Below are positions 46,348-54,768 of a DNA stretch of 64,000 nucleotides, piece by piece. The stretch lies in contig NZ_CP011971.1 of NCBI RefSeq assembly GCF_001579945.1, positions 2,382,001-2,446,000 of the forward strand, read 5' to 3'. The position numbers were made by a program, and so were the translations under genes. Each line of letters starts with the position of its first letter. Positions within the stretch are counted from its first letter, which is position 1. This stretch comes from Steroidobacter denitrificans. GTDB lineage: Bacteria > Pseudomonadota > Gammaproteobacteria > Steroidobacterales > Steroidobacteraceae. The notes under the pieces were generated by a model. That model was not told the DNA's origin. It saw only the letters and a program-made list of their open reading frames with translations, and did not search any database.

Positions 46348-46896
46348 GTGCGCCACGATTCCGAACCGATCGTTCTACAACGCGATGTCGAAGCCATCAT
46401 GGTGCCGGCGGGCATTCCCGTCACCCTGCGCACCGGCAAGACGGGATTCATCACCCAGGCGCTGGGCGGCAGCTTCACGGTGTATGTGGAAGGCAATTTA
46501 TTTCGTATCGCCGGCAAGGACGCCGATGCCATCGGTCAGGAGGTTCTCGACAGCCCCGAACTGCCGCCCGATGCGACGGACGACGATGTGAAGGAACTGG
46601 TCTGGAATCAGATGCGCGGTTGCTATGACCCGGAAATCCCGATCAATATCGTCGATTTAGGCCTGGTATATGCCTGCGAGATCATTCACGAGTCCGGCGG
46701 CGAGCGGATTGCGCGGATCCAGATGACCCTGACTGCGGCCGGCTGTGGCATGGGCGAGGTGCTGGTACAGGACGTCAAGGACAAGGTCGAGCAGGTGCCG
46801 ACGATCAAGTACGCAGATGTGGAACTGGTCTTCGATCCTCCCTGGAACCAGAGCATGATGTCGGATGCCGCCCGCCTGGCGACGGGCATGTTTTGA
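46348..46896 (+). CDS. sufT: SufT-like DUF59 (MIP18-family) Fe-S assembly factor
   Basis: This 182-residue protein has an N-terminal extension (about 1-75) typical of the SufT subgroup. A DUF59 domain follows, with YDPEIPINIVDLGLVYACEI and the reactive cysteine in TAAGCGMGEVL. The domain helps deliver Fe-S clusters to certain targets. It starts with GTG at 46348 in front of RHDSEPIVLQRD; the ribosome site is weak. It closes the suf operon, 78 bp after sufU, and is followed by the repeat block. Confidence 0.93.
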   Translation: MRHDSEPIVLQRDVEAIMVPAGIPVTLRTGKTGFITQALGGSFTVYVEGNLFRIAGKDADAIGQEVLDSPELPPDATDDDVKELVWNQMRGCYDPEIPINIVDLGLVYACEIIHESGGERIARIQMTLTAAGCGMGEVLVQDVKDKVEQVPTIKYADVELVFDPPWNQSMMSDAARLATGMF

Positions 46897-46964
46897 ACGC
46901 TGCAGTGAACCCTGGACATGAACGCTGCTGAATGTCTTCGACTCGATATTTTTTATAGAGGGGG

Positions 46965-47034
46965 CCATCCCGCTCATGATCCTCGTCCGCCATGAATCCG
47001 AAGGCATGGCGGACGAGGATCATGAGCGGGATGG
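46965..47034. repeat. Perfect 30-bp inverted repeat (long hairpin)
   Basis: The left arm (46965-46994) and right arm (47005-47034) are exact reverse complements around a 10-base loop. The plus-strand T-rich stretch ATTTTTTAT lies before the hairpin, not after it, so it is not a standard terminator. The right arm shares its CATGGCGGACGAGGA core with the 80-bp repeat unit that follows. Confidence 0.9.
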
Positions 47035-47041
47035 CATCGCT

Positions 47042-47201
47042 GAATGATTGCTCAATATCCAGAGTAGATCCGATGTTTAGATTCATGGCCAATGGAAACC
47101 ATGAGCGAGACTGTACTCGCCGAGCGATTGCTCAACATCTAGAGCAAATCTGATGTTTAGAGGCATGGCGGACGAGGACCATGAGCGGCACTGTACTGCG
47201 G
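47042..47201 (+). repeat. Two tandem 80-bp imperfect repeats before the Rieske gene
   Basis: Units begin at 47042 and 47122. Both contain GATTGCTCAA, GATGTTTAGA, CATGGC, CCATGAGCG and CTGTACT at matching places. A partial third copy makes up the hairpin just upstream. On the minus strand both units read ATG-(AA/CC)TCTAAACATC and give similar short peptides ending before the repeat boundary. The second unit ends 10 bp before the Rieske ATG. Confidence 0.85.
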
Positions 47202-47211
47202 AGGTGAAACG

Positions 47212-47523
47212 ATGACCTGGATGAAAGTGGCGCCGGCGGACTCGATTCCCCCTGGCGACTACGCGCAGATCGAGATCGACACCGGACTGGTCGCCGTGTT
47301 CAATATCGACGGGCAATTCTATGCCGTGGATGACACCTGTACCCATGACGGCGGTGAACTGGCCGGCGGGGCTGTCGACGGCGATGTCGTCGTCTGTCCC
47401 CGGCATGGCGCCCGCTTCTCCCTGCGCACCGGCGAGGCGCTCACGCCCCCCGCCTACGAGGCCGTGCGCAGCTATCCCACCCGCATCGTCGACGGCATGG
47501 TGGAGGTCCAATGTGAATCATGA
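47212..47523 (+). CDS. Rieske-type [2Fe-2S] ferredoxin
   Basis: This 103-residue protein has the Rieske cluster motif with ligands in DTCTHDGGEL (Cys, His) and VVCPRHGARFSL (Cys, His). It has no membrane helix or signal, so it resembles the small ferredoxins of dioxygenase systems or the NirD-like single-domain proteins. The ATG at 47212 follows GGAGG. It directly follows the suf operon and the repeat block, and its last codons overlap the next gene. It might act as a general electron carrier or as an Fe-S target of Suf. Confidence 0.9.
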   Translation: MTWMKVAPADSIPPGDYAQIEIDTGLVAVFNIDGQFYAVDDTCTHDGGELAGGAVDGDVVVCPRHGARFSLRTGEALTPPAYEAVRSYPTRIVDGMVEVQCES

Positions 47524-48052
47524 GGTCCGAGATCCGCCTGACCGGGAACCGATGACGGTTCCCGCGCTATGGCGTCTGAGCCTGGTGCGCCATGCGCAGG
47601 CGGAAATCGCACGGGCCGAACAAAGCGACTGGGACCGGGAACTGGAGCCTCGAGGCCGACGAGACGCGATGGAAATGGGCCGACGCCTCGCGCGGCAAGG
47701 TGCTCCGCCACAACGCATTCTGGCCAGTCCGGCAGCGCGCACGCTACAAACCGCGCGAATTCTGGCCGGCGAACTCGGTCTGGAGGACGGCTTGATCCAG
47801 CCGCACGAGGGGCTGTATCTCGCCTCCGCGCCGCGAATGCTGGATATCGCACGAGCGCTCGGCGGCGAAGCCCGGCATCTCATGATCGTCGGGCACAATC
47901 CCGGGATCAGCGAATTCGCCGACCAACTATCCGGCGAGCATGACATCGACGATCTGCCGCCTTGCGCCATATGCATACTGCACTTCGAACTGCGCCGCTG
48001 GAGTGAGCTCGAATGGGCCAACGGCGTCCAGGTCCAACGCGATCATCCCTGA
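47513..48052 (+). CDS. SixA-like phosphohistidine phosphatase
   Basis: This roughly 179-residue histidine-phosphatase-superfamily protein has the phospho-accepting RHG-type motif LSLVRHAQAE, ASPAARTLQTARIL and the second catalytic histidine in IVGHNPGISEF. SixA removes phosphate from histidine phosphotransfer or PTS proteins. I chose the GTG at 47513, which has GGAGG six bases upstream inside the Rieske gene; an ATG at 47552 would also keep the domain. It precedes a convergent hybrid kinase, which could be a relay it dampens. Confidence 0.85.
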   Translation: MNHEVRDPPDREPMTVPALWRLSLVRHAQAEIARAEQSDWDRELEPRGRRDAMEMGRRLARQGAPPQRILASPAARTLQTARILAGELGLEDGLIQPHEGLYLASAPRMLDIARALGGEARHLMIVGHNPGISEFADQLSGEHDIDDLPPCAICILHFELRRWSELEWANGVQVQRDHP

Positions 48053-48167
48053 CTCGATCACCCCTTGGAATTTATCTGTAAAAGCGCTCCTTTTCATAAA
48101 TCCGCCAATCCACCGATCTGAATCGGAATCCCTTGGAATGGAATTCGCTGTTGGATTGCCTGCGTCT

Positions 48168-49703
48168 TCAGGCGTTCTGCAGCCTGATATCGCTCAATTC
48201 ACAGATGGCTTTCAGCAGGGCGGTCGTATCGACCGGCTTGCTCAGAAAGCGGCAATTCGCCGGCTGGGGATCGACGCGGCGCAATACCGATTGCAGATCT
48301 CCGCTGAGGATGATGCCGGGCACATTGCGCCCGGACTGCTCGCGCAGTGCAAACAGCACATCCAGCCCCGTATGCCGGTCTTCCAGATGATAATCCACGA
48401 TCACCACGTCATCGGAACGCAGCGGGGAGAACAGCATCTGCGCCTCCGCCGCCGAGCTAGTGCTCAGCACCTCGTAGCCTTCGAGCTTGAGAAACAGCTC
48501 CGTTGCGACGCGTACCCCCTCATTATCTTCCACCAGCAGGAGCCGCTCCCGGCGATGGGCGTCGGGATCGCCGGCGGCCAGCGCAGCGGCCTGCGCGGCG
48601 GTGGAACGGACCACGATCTGGCGGCTCGGAATCCTGATGCGCGCCTGGGTGCCCTCCCCCAGCTGGGAAGTGATGCGTACCGAGAAACCCAGCAGGCGTG
48701 CCACTTCCTTGACGATCGCCAGGCCCAGGCCCACACCCATGCGCTTCATGCCATGAGTATCCACTTGATAATACTCGTCGAAGATCCGCTCCAGCTTGTC
48801 CTTGGGAATACCCACGCCGGAATCCTCGACACTGATGGTGAGCGCATCCGCAGTCGATGAACAGGCCACGCTCACAGTGCCTTCGTCGGTATACTTCAGG
48901 GCATTGCCGAGCAGATTCTGCAGCAACTGATAGAACAGGATCCGATCGGTGGAAACGACCAGATCGGTAGCCTGGAAATGTAGATCGATACGGCGTGTTC
49001 TGGCGATCGAAGCAAACTCCGTGCGCAGCTCCTCGAACACCTTTGCCAGCGGAACATCCGCAATATTCGGCCGGATCGCGCCCGACTCCAGGCGGCTGAT
49101 ATCCAGCAGGGCGTTCAACAGACGCACCATGTTCTCGATGGCCTGCCCTTGCTGCTGCAGCAGCTCGCGCACGTCCGGCTGTGGGACCATCTTCTGCATC
49201 GCCATGTTGAGCAGGCGTATCGTCTGCATGGGCTGGCGCAAATCATGGCTGGCAGTTGCCAGGAAGCGGCTTTTGGCTCGATTGGCCCGATCGGCCTCCT
49301 CGCGCGCCGCGACCAGCGCCTCGTTGAATTCCCGGCGTTCCGTAACGTCGCGGATCGCGGCAGCGACGAACGACCGATCCTTGACACGAATGGGTGCAAG
49401 CCGAATGGCCACCGCGAATTCGCTGCCGTCCGCTCGGCGCGCAAACTGGTCGCCGACCTGCGCGCCCATATCCCGGCTTTCCGGTTCGCGCACATAGCGG
49501 TCGACATGCGAAATATGGCGTTCTCGCAGGCGCTCCGGAATCAGCAAACTCAAGGATCTACCGATCAGCTCACTGGGCCGATAACCCAGCAGGCTGGTGA
49601 CCGTCTCATTCGCAAAACGAATCAAACCGCCATCGTCCACGACGATCAAGGCGTCTGGTGAAAAGCGCAACAAATGCTCGTTGATGGCGTCGAGATATTC
49701 CAT
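48168..49703 (-). CDS. PAS-histidine kinase-receiver hybrid
   Basis: The 511-residue cytoplasmic protein has a PAS domain (about 5-130, FSPDALIVVDDGGLIRFAN), a HisKA helix with the histidine in FLATASHDLRQPMQTIRLL and a HATPase (NLLGNALKY, DSGVGIP, GVGLGLAIVKE). A C-terminal receiver follows (about 385-505, LLLVEDNEG, Asp in VVIVDYHLE, Lys in FLSKPVD). The S-H-D-L-R-Q-P histidine box is the subclass seen in hybrids that sense through PAS and signal to LuxR-type regulators. It diverges from the FixL/FixJ-like pair, so cross-talk is likely. Confidence 0.9.
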   Translation of the reverse strand: MEYLDAINEHLLRFSPDALIVVDDGGLIRFANETVTSLLGYRPSELIGRSLSLLIPERLRERHISHVDRYVREPESRDMGAQVGDQFARRADGSEFAVAIRLAPIRVKDRSFVAAAIRDVTERREFNEALVAAREEADRANRAKSRFLATASHDLRQPMQTIRLLNMAMQKMVPQPDVRELLQQQGQAIENMVRLLNALLDISRLESGAIRPNIADVPLAKVFEELRTEFASIARTRRIDLHFQATDLVVSTDRILFYQLLQNLLGNALKYTDEGTVSVACSSTADALTISVEDSGVGIPKDKLERIFDEYYQVDTHGMKRMGVGLGLAIVKEVARLLGFSVRITSQLGEGTQARIRIPSRQIVVRSTAAQAAALAAGDPDAHRRERLLLVEDNEGVRVATELFLKLEGYEVLSTSSAAEAQMLFSPLRSDDVVIVDYHLEDRHTGLDVLFALREQSGRNVPGIILSGDLQSVLRRVDPQPANCRFLSKPVDTTALLKAICELSDIRLQNA

Positions 49704-49910
49704 ATCCAGTGGTCAATGCTAACGCACATCGGCACTATACGCTCTTCCAAAGTCTCCGCTACGGGACGGGCGCAACGGATTGAGTGGATTTCTCGGGTTC
49801 CCCGCCGTCTGCGCTTGATGCAGGCTACGTCGGATACCCGGCGCCGAAAACCGGGTGGATTCCGTATGGCGGCAGCCGGCGCATACCTCCGTCTCGACGA
49901 TCAAGCGTGA

Positions 49911-49927
49911 GATAATTGACTATTATC
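49911..49927. promoter_or_regulatory. Perfect inverted repeat before the FixL/FixJ-like operon
   Basis: GATAATTGACTATTATC is a perfect palindrome with six-base arms and a five-base centre, 14 bp upstream of the kinase GTG start. The rest of the 237-bp divergent region shows no other clear element. Its position would let a bound protein block translation initiation or a promoter. Confidence 0.5.
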
Positions 49928-49940
49928 GCTCGGAAAGGCA

Positions 49941-50732
49941 GTGACGATACACGATTCCATAATCGACGAACGGACCGACAGGCAGACTGCGCGAATGCTC
50001 GAGCAGCTCATGCAGATTGCCAAGATGTCTGCGCTGGAAGAAATGGCCAGCGGGATTGCTCACGAGCTGAACCAGCCCATCGGTGCCATTGCCACGTTCG
50101 CCCAGGCCGCCGAACGCATGCTGTCCAAGCCGCAGGCCGATCCGGAGCCCATACTGGACGTCCTGCGTCATATCAGCAGCGAGGCGATGAATGCCGGCCA
50201 GGGCATCCACCGCATTCGCAAACTGTTCGACGGTTACGGCGCAGAGCGCTCGAACTGTGATATCGCGGAAATCATCGCTGAACTCGCCCCCGTCCTCCAA
50301 CTGCTGGCTCAGCGAGCCGGTGTCCAGCTGAAAATCTCCGTCGATGCCACGCTGCCGCGAATTTCCGTCGATCGCTTGCGCATTCAGCATGTGCTGTTCG
50401 CGCTGGTGCAGAACGCGCTGGAAGCCATCACATCCGATATCACCGCTCCGCAGGTATGTCTCGATATCAGCGGCGATCGCCATTACGTGACCACGGCCGT
50501 CATCGATCATGGCACTGGTGTCTCCAAGGAGGCTCGCCCTCAGCTGTTTCGCCCCTTCTTCACGACCAAGATCACCGGAACGGGGCTAGGCCTGGCCTCG
50601 GCGCGCGCGATTGTGGAAATGCATGATGGTACGATCGGCTTCGATCAGCTCGAAGATGGCGGCACGCGGTTCTGGTTTCGTCTACCCGCGGCCAATGCGA
50701 TGGACTCGGCACCAGAAGCGACACCGGCCTGA
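49941..50732 (+). CDS. FixL/TtrS-like histidine kinase core without a sensor domain
   Basis: This 263-residue protein consists of a short coiled N-terminus (about 1-25), a HisKA helix with MASGIAHELNQPIGAIATF and a HATPase (N box VQNALEAIT, DHGTGVS, TGTGLGLASARAIVE). FixL and relatives carry PAS or haem sensors in front of this core; here none is present, so the signal must come from a partner, perhaps the divergent PAS hybrid. It starts with GTG at 49941 after GGAAAGG. The FixJ-like regulator follows after 56 bp. Confidence 0.9.
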   Translation: MTIHDSIIDERTDRQTARMLEQLMQIAKMSALEEMASGIAHELNQPIGAIATFAQAAERMLSKPQADPEPILDVLRHISSEAMNAGQGIHRIRKLFDGYGAERSNCDIAEIIAELAPVLQLLAQRAGVQLKISVDATLPRISVDRLRIQHVLFALVQNALEAITSDITAPQVCLDISGDRHYVTTAVIDHGTGVSKEARPQLFRPFFTTKITGTGLGLASARAIVEMHDGTIGFDQLEDGGTRFWFRLPAANAMDSAPEATPA

Positions 50733-50788
50733 TTCCGGTCGACAGCATCGATGGCACCCGGCAGGGACCTGCTCGGCAAGGAAATTCC

Positions 50789-51460
50789 ATGCAGAATGAC
50801 AAAGCAGCGAAAGGTCCAAAAGATAAAAAAGACAACGATCGGCAAGGCAAGGAAAAGAACGCCGTCATCTATGTCGTCGATGACGACGACGGCATGCGCC
50901 GTGCCCTGAGCGTACTCATGATGACCGTGGGCTACCGCTCGATAGCTTTCCCACGCCCCGAGGAATTTCTGGAAAAGTATGACCCCGGACAGCCCGGCTG
51001 CCTGGTCCTGGATGTACGGATGCCCGAAATGAGTGGACTGGAAGTCCAACAGCACCTCAATCGTATGGGCGCCATGATTCCGATCATCCTGGTGACGGGC
51101 CATGGCGACATTCCCATGGCCGTGCAGGCCATGAAAGATGGCGCTTTCGACTTCCTGCAAAAGCCGTTTCGCGATCAGGATCTGCTCGATCGCATCAATG
51201 GCGCGCTCAAGCTCGACGCCAAGAATCGCGCCAGCGTGGAAAAGCACGCCGAGCTCAAACAGCGAGCCGAATCGCTCACGCCGCGCGAACGCGAAGTCAT
51301 GAGCCGGGTGGTCGACGGGCAGGCCAATAAGGTCATCGCTATCGATCTCGGACTCAGCGAGCGCACCGTGGAAATCCACCGGGCCAATGTCATGGACAAG
51401 ATGGGGGCACGTTCTATCGCCCATCTCGTGAGAATGCATCTGACGCTCCACGGAGAATGA
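50789..51460 (+). CDS. FixJ-family response regulator
   Basis: This 223-residue protein has a lysine-rich charged N-terminal tail (about 1-24) and a receiver (VIYVVDDDDGMRRAL, phospho-Asp in CLVLDVRMPEMSGLE, ILVTGHGDIPMAVQAMKDGAFDFLQKPF split over residues 101-128). A LuxR/GerE helix-turn-helix follows (LTPREREVMSRVVDGQ, SERTVEIHRANVMDKM). FixJ-type regulators often control microaerobic genes. The 3' end overlaps the oppositely oriented AckA-PduL gene by 47 bp. Confidence 0.93.
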   Translation: MQNDKAAKGPKDKKDNDRQGKEKNAVIYVVDDDDGMRRALSVLMMTVGYRSIAFPRPEEFLEKYDPGQPGCLVLDVRMPEMSGLEVQQHLNRMGAMIPIILVTGHGDIPMAVQAMKDGAFDFLQKPFRDQDLLDRINGALKLDAKNRASVEKHAELKQRAESLTPREREVMSRVVDGQANKVIAIDLGLSERTVEIHRANVMDKMGARSIAHLVRMHLTLHGE

Positions 51461-53249
51461 GCTCCCCCTCATCGCCTTGCTTGACGCCGGCTGCGTTCGC
51501 TTCATCCGTGTCCAGATGCATCTCCAGGTTGAAATCCGGCGAGACGCGCACCATGACGTCGCCGAATATCAGATCCCGCCCGTCGGTGTCCAATTTGACC
51601 TGAACCGTATCGCAGTCCCGCACACCAAAAAGAGCGGCATCCTCAGGACTCATATGGATATGCCGGCGCGCACTGATGAGGCCGTTCGGCAAGGTGACGC
51701 GTCCTCGAGGACCTTCGAGCGTGATGCCCGGCGTATTGAGCAGGTCGCCCGAGATGCGGACCGGCGCATCGACACCCAAGGTGAATTCATCGGTTCGTGA
51801 TATCTCGATCTGGTCATGCACGCGCGGCGGACCCAGGACGCGTACACCGTCGATGCGGCCCCCAGGACCGATCAAGGCAACGGACTCCTGCGCGGCGAAC
51901 TGCCCCGGTTGCGACAGGGCCGCCCGCTGCCGCAGCACATATCCTGGACCGAACAGCCGATCGATCGTCGCCTGCGACAAATGCGCATGACGTGCCGAAA
52001 TGGCGACCGGAATACGCGCCGACGCCATGCCGGTGGCGCGATCCGCATCGCGGCGAGCCAGAAGCTCTGCCGCATCCCCGGCGATCGCCGATTCCTCATC
52101 CGCGCGCACGACCAGCAGGCGGGTTCGTGAATATTCCTCTGAAATGCACGCCACGCCAAATTCATCGAACCCGGCATCCCGGTTCGCATCCTCGTCCAGG
52201 ACAGCTCCCAGAAAATCCAGCCGCTGCATGCATCGATGACGCACCAGGGCGCTGTTTTCCCCGACCCCGCCTGTGAACGCGATGACCTCGACGCCGCCCA
52301 TTACTGCGGCGTAGGCACCGATGTACTTGCGAATGCGATGCGCATAGAGCGTGATCGCCAACCGGCAGTGCTCATCGCCGCGCGCTGCACGCCGCTCGAT
52401 TTCACGCATGTCGTTGGTGCCGGTCAGCCCGGTCAGCCCGGCGCGGGAATTCAACAGTTCATCGAGCGCGGACGCATCGAAGCCTGCCGATTGCAGCAGA
52501 TGCAACAATACGCCGGGATCGATATCGCCGCAGCGCGTCCCCATCACCAGGCCTTCCAGCGGTGTCATGCCCATGCTCGTCTCGACACTGCGGCCATATT
52601 CGATCGCCGCCACGCTGGCCCCGTTGCCCAGATGACAGGAAATGATGCGCAGTTCCTGTGGCGTCGCGTTCATATGAACGCATGCCGCCGACAATACATG
52701 CGCGTGACTGGTGCCATGGAATCCGTAACGCCGGATACCGAAGCGTTCGGTCACCTCCCGCGGCAGTGCATATTCACGTGCGCGCGGCGGCAGGGTCGCA
52801 TGAAACGCCGTATCGAAAACCGCCACATGGGGCAACTCCGGCAGCAGTTCACGGCAGATACGAATCGCCGCCGCCGCGGGCGGATTGTGCAAGGGCGCAA
52901 GTGCGGCTATCGAATCCAGCGTACTCAGCGAAGTTTCGTCGATCAGCGTCGGCCGCACCAGTTCGCCGCCCCCATGCACGACCCGGTGGGCGACCGCCTG
53001 CACCGTATCGCGTATGCGCGCGCGCCCGCCGGCCTGTTCCAGCAACTCGCTCACCGCGGCGCGCAGCGACAAACCCTCACACTCACGAATCTCGCCATCG
53101 CGGGTATGCACGCGGCACGATGCTCCGCCCATACCCTCTACGCGGGCATCGAACATCCGCCGCGCATGCGCACCGACCGACCTCGGCTCGACCTCGATCA
53201 ACGCCATTTTCACCGATGAACTGCCGCAATTCAGCGCGAGAACGAGCAT
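51414..53249 (-). CDS. Acetate kinase fused to a PduL-type phosphotransacylase
   Basis: The 611-residue protein joins two enzymes. Residues 1 to about 395 are acetate kinase: ALNCGSSSVKM, YGFHGTSHAHVL, CHLGNGASVA and GGVGENSALVR. Residues about 412-611 are a complete PduL phosphate acyltransferase with both beta-barrel halves and the zinc/CoA-site motifs VAISARHAHLS, SARRHIHMSPEDA and LEMHLDTDEANAAG. Together they would turn acetyl- or propionyl-CoA into the acid with ATP formation, or the reverse, without releasing acyl phosphate. These are normally separate genes. The ATG at 53249 has GGAG seven bases upstream. It lies 39 bp after pncB, probably in one operon. Confidence 0.93.
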   Translation of the reverse strand: MLVLALNCGSSSVKMALIEVEPRSVGAHARRMFDARVEGMGGASCRVHTRDGEIRECEGLSLRAAVSELLEQAGGRARIRDTVQAVAHRVVHGGGELVRPTLIDETSLSTLDSIAALAPLHNPPAAAAIRICRELLPELPHVAVFDTAFHATLPPRAREYALPREVTERFGIRRYGFHGTSHAHVLSAACVHMNATPQELRIISCHLGNGASVAAIEYGRSVETSMGMTPLEGLVMGTRCGDIDPGVLLHLLQSAGFDASALDELLNSRAGLTGLTGTNDMREIERRAARGDEHCRLAITLYAHRIRKYIGAYAAVMGGVEVIAFTGGVGENSALVRHRCMQRLDFLGAVLDEDANRDAGFDEFGVACISEEYSRTRLLVVRADEESAIAGDAAELLARRDADRATGMASARIPVAISARHAHLSQATIDRLFGPGYVLRQRAALSQPGQFAAQESVALIGPGGRIDGVRVLGPPRVHDQIEISRTDEFTLGVDAPVRISGDLLNTPGITLEGPRGRVTLPNGLISARRHIHMSPEDAALFGVRDCDTVQVKLDTDGRDLIFGDVMVRVSPDFNLEMHLDTDEANAAGVKQGDEGELILRGASDAFSRDGR

Positions 53250-53288
53250 AGTGTCTCCATGATGCAAACCGAAGGCCGAACCGCGTCG

Positions 53289-54668
53289 TCAGGTCGGACG
53301 TCGGTCGCACTGCACCGCCAGGTCGTGCTGCCTCGCGGACACCTTGACCGGAGAATGACAGCCTCGTTCCAGCCCCCGCAGCACCAGCGGCAGGCTTGCG
53401 AGTTCCTCGGCGCAGTGCCGCCGCACCTGCTTCAACGAGGGAGAGGGAGTGGTACGCCGACCGTTCACCATGACTTCCCGCAGCAAGGCCCTGCCTTCCA
53501 TGACTTCATCGGCGCAGGCCAGAACATCCATGCCGATACGGCCACGAGGATCGTATTGCCGATAGACCTGGCGGGGGCCCGGCCAGCTCTCCTTCCATTG
53601 AGAGCGCTTGCGGGAAGGCCGGTCTGCGTACTGTTGCAGCGTGTAGACGCAGTCAAGCGCGGGTGCGTCCATCGAGACGCTCAAGCGGGTTCCGACGTAA
53701 TAGGCATCGATCGGCGCACGGGCCGCCTGCAGTGTTTCGATGGCGTGCTCATCGAGATCACCGCTGACGAATATGCGCACATCGCTGCATTCGTTGCGAT
53801 CCAGGATCTCGCGCACCCGCCGGGTCTCCAGCGCCAGTTCGCCGCTGTCGATACGCACAGCCTCGACACGCCCTCCCGCGGCACGCAATTCGCGCGCCAA
53901 CGCCGCCGCACGCAGTGCGCCACGCGTGATGTCATAGGTATCGATGAGCACGACCAGATCCTGCGGCCGATACGCGGTAAAGTTACGGAAAGCCTGCGCT
54001 TCCAGGTCATGCGCCTGCACGAAGGAATGCGCCATGGTGCTCGAAATCGGTATGCCGAACAGTCGCGCAGCCTCGACGTTCGAGGTGGCATCGAAGCCGG
54101 CGATATAGCTGGCACGGCTCCCATGGATCGCAGCTTGCGCACCATGCGAGCGCCGCAGTCCGAAGTCGATCAGCATGCTGTGCGGTGCCGCCAGCCGGCA
54201 GCGGGCCGCTTTGGAGGCGACCAGTATCGGATGATGCATCAAATTGATGATGCGGCTTTCCACGAATTGCGCCTCAGGCAGCGGCGCCACGATCCGCAAT
54301 AACGGTTCGCTGGCGAAAAATACCGTTCCCTCCGGCATGGCGAATACATTGCCCGTGAAGCGAAAGTGCTCCAGGCGGGCCAGCAGCTCATCGCTGAAGC
54401 GTTGCGTGGAGGCCAGCCAGTCGAGTTCCTGCGGTGTGAAGCGCAACGACTCCAGATAATCGAGCGCCAGCTCCAGGCCCGCGGCAACCATGAAATTCCG
54501 GGTATCGCGCTGGCGTCTGACAAAGAACTCGAAAACGCCGATCCGCTCCATGCCCAGCCGATAATAGGCATCCAGCATGGTGAGCTGGTACAAATCGGTG
54601 AGCAATGCGCCGACCCCGGATGTCTGCGTGCGGACCGGTTCGCGTCTCGTCGCTGATCGCCGGCTCAT
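53289..54668 (-). CDS. pncB: Nicotinate phosphoribosyltransferase
   Basis: This enzyme makes nicotinate mononucleotide from nicotinate and PRPP in NAD salvage. The roughly 459-residue protein begins with LLTDLYQLTMLDAYYRLGM and has FEFFVRR, FRFTGNVFAMPEG, RRSHGAQAA, STMAHSFV, LIDTYDI and VRIDSGELALE. The ATG at 54668 gives a normal start; the open frame upstream to 54929 has no homology. The subgroup resembles mycobacterial PncB2 as much as E. coli PncB, judging only by general features. It sits between hsp20 (100 bp) and ackA-pduL (39 bp). Confidence 0.93.
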   Translation of the reverse strand: MSRRSATRREPVRTQTSGVGALLTDLYQLTMLDAYYRLGMERIGVFEFFVRRQRDTRNFMVAAGLELALDYLESLRFTPQELDWLASTQRFSDELLARLEHFRFTGNVFAMPEGTVFFASEPLLRIVAPLPEAQFVESRIINLMHHPILVASKAARCRLAAPHSMLIDFGLRRSHGAQAAIHGSRASYIAGFDATSNVEAARLFGIPISSTMAHSFVQAHDLEAQAFRNFTAYRPQDLVVLIDTYDITRGALRAAALARELRAAGGRVEAVRIDSGELALETRRVREILDRNECSDVRIFVSGDLDEHAIETLQAARAPIDAYYVGTRLSVSMDAPALDCVYTLQQYADRPSRKRSQWKESWPGPRQVYRQYDPRGRIGMDVLACADEVMEGRALLREVMVNGRRTTPSPSLKQVRRHCAEELASLPLVLRGLERGCHSPVKVSARQHDLAVQCDRRPT

Positions 54669-54768
54669 GCGCCTGACCCTCGAATTGCCATGTGTCCGAC
54701 GAGGCCGCCAGGCCGACCCGCATCGGTATCGCATCGGGCAGGTGCCGCCTGCCCGGTGCGAAGGACGC

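Noticed and set aside
46965-47034. Hairpin as the suf operon terminator
   Set aside because: No T-tract follows the stem on the plus strand; the T-rich stretch is in front of it. A 30-bp perfect stem is also unusually long for an intrinsic terminator.
53259-54302. Plus-strand frame of about 347 codons opposite pncB
   Set aside because: It is a mirror of the nicotinate phosphoribosyltransferase gene and has no recognisable domain.
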